A DNA stretch of 64,000 nucleotides, taken from assembly GCF_900109465.1 (NCBI RefSeq), contig NZ_FOAZ01000012.1, forward strand, positions 216,543 through 280,542. The letters are read 5' to 3'. The notes beneath the pieces are model-generated. The model did not search any database. It saw only the letters and a program-made list of their open reading frames with translations, and was not told where the DNA came from. This document shows, piece by piece, positions 63,276 to 64,000 of this stretch; position 1 is the first letter of the stretch; every line of letters starts with the position of its first letter. Position numbers and translations under genes: made by a program. Source of the DNA: Streptacidiphilus jiangxiensis (GTDB lineage Bacteria; Actinomycetota; Actinomycetes; Streptomycetales; Streptomycetaceae).

Positions 63276-64000
63276 ATGGAGAGCACCCACGCAAGCATGC
63301 TGGCCGGGCGGAAAGCCCTGGTCACCGGCGCGGCCAGCGGAATCGGCCGGGCCTGCGCGCACGCCCTCGCCAACGCCGGCGCCGCGGTCTACGTCGTCGA
63401 CCGGGCCGCCGAGGCGGCCAAGGACGTGGCCGAGCAGATCGGCGGCACCGCGCTCGTCGTCGACCTCTCGGACGCCACGGCCGTGGACGCGCTCCCCGAC
63501 GACGCCGACATCGTCGTCAACAACGCGGGGCTCCAGCACGTCGCCCCGATCCACGAGTTCCCGCCCGAGCGCTTCGCCCTGATCCAGCAGGTCATGGTCG
63601 AGGCCCCGTTCCGGATCCTGCGCCGCACCCTGCCCCACATGTACGCCGGACGCTGGGGACGGATCGTCAACATCTCGTCCGTGCACGGCCTGCGGGCCAG
63701 CGCCTACAAGTCCGCGTACGTGACCGCCAAGCACGCGCTCGAGGGACTGAGCAAGGTCGTCGCGCTGGAGGGCGCCCCGCACGGCGTCACCAGCAACTGC
63801 GTCAACCCCGGCTACGTCCGCACCCCCCTGGTCGAAGGCCAGATCGCCGCCCAGGCCCAGGCCCACGGCATCTCCGAGGAGGAGGTCGTGGACCGGATCC
63901 TGCTCGACCGCACCGCCATCAAGCGCCTCATCGAACCCGAGGAGGTCGCCGCCGCGGTCCTGTGGCTCTGCGCCCCGGCGGCCGCCGGGATCACCGGCGC
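63276..64000 (+). CDS. SDR dehydrogenase, 3-hydroxybutyrate dehydrogenase-like (3' end outside window)
   Basis: About 241 residues visible, still open at the window end. NAD motif VTGAASGIGRACAHALANAGAAVYVVDRA, structural NNAGLQHVAPIHEFPPERF, catalytic Ser in NISSVHGLRASAYKSAYVTAKHALEG (Tyr-X3-Lys) and VNPGYVRTPLVEGQI are present. AGLQHVAPIHEFP and the insertion QAQAHGISEEEVVDRILLDRTAIKRLIEPEEVA match D-3-hydroxybutyrate dehydrogenases. ATG 63276 is used; ATG 63297 is possible. No clear ribosome site is seen before either. Confidence 0.9.
   Translation, partial: MESTHASMLAGRKALVTGAASGIGRACAHALANAGAAVYVVDRAAEAAKDVAEQIGGTALVVDLSDATAVDALPDDADIVVNNAGLQHVAPIHEFPPERFALIQQVMVEAPFRILRRTLPHMYAGRWGRIVNISSVHGLRASAYKSAYVTAKHALEGLSKVVALEGAPHGVTSNCVNPGYVRTPLVEGQIAAQAQAHGISEEEVVDRILLDRTAIKRLIEPEEVAAAVLWLCAPAAAGITG

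Overview
The window is a high-GC actinobacterial chromosome segment, almost certainly Streptomycetaceae (Streptomyces, Kitasatospora or Streptacidiphilus). The evidence is strong G/C bias at third codon positions, many GTG starts, ATGA/GTGA stop-start overlaps, an AfsR/SARP regulator, an NsdA-like HTH/TPR regulator, a split actinobacterial aa3/bcc respiratory gene set and an NnaR-type nitrate regulator. Most of it is core metabolism. I see no IS element, prophage, CRISPR array, tRNA or rRNA. The gene at 1..108 and the SDR gene at 63276..64000 are cut by the window edges.

1-7.2 kb: end of a membrane protein, an AsnC/Lrp ligand-binding-only protein, a class V aminotransferase, an AfsR-type SARP regulator divergent from a small secreted Cys-rich protein (whose promoter carries three direct repeats at 11-bp spacing), trpD, and a degenerate receiver protein. 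7.5-21.3 kb: respiratory genes. ctaE-qcrC-qcrA-qcrB run right and ctaC-ctaD-ctaF run left. Between them lie a secreted hydrolase, an NCS1 permease, an MFS exporter fused to a TetR-like ligand-binding domain, and an L,D-transpeptidase lipoprotein.

21.6-30.8 kb: an IscS-TusA fusion, adenosine kinase, a Thr/Pro-rich lipoprotein, erpA, a PadR regulator with a palindromic operator, its divergent ABC exporter, and a GNAT protein. 30.8-36.5 kb: a PLP decarboxylase with an Lrp regulator, an LtrA-family protein, nadA, and pspA with its partner pspAA. 36.8-43.9 kb: DUF3043 protein, methyltransferase, aldo/keto reductase, cobU-cobT-cobS and pepA. 44.2-49.7 kb: lpdA and the E2 acyltransferase of the 2-oxoacid dehydrogenase complexes, a DUF4240-like protein, a GNAT protein and a TIGR01777-type epimerase.

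49.7-59.8 kb: a complete assimilatory nitrate module. One leftward, overlapping operon encodes nitrate reductase, an FAD electron-transfer protein, NirB, NirD and NarK. Divergently, nnaR (HemD-like sensor plus winged helix) and a CbiX-type chelatase run right; the chelatase would supply iron for the siroheme of NirB. 59.9-64 kb: an FAD oxidoreductase, an NsdA-like regulator and a partial 3-hydroxybutyrate-dehydrogenase-like SDR with a 24-bp minisatellite upstream.

The observations I rate highest are the SARP repeat array beside the AfsR-like gene, the MFS-TetR-like fusion, the PadR palindrome, a palindrome over the ctaE start codon, and a probable CTG start for the methyltransferase. I did not find an obviously new multi-gene system. 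All functional calls are from reading motifs; no database search was run.
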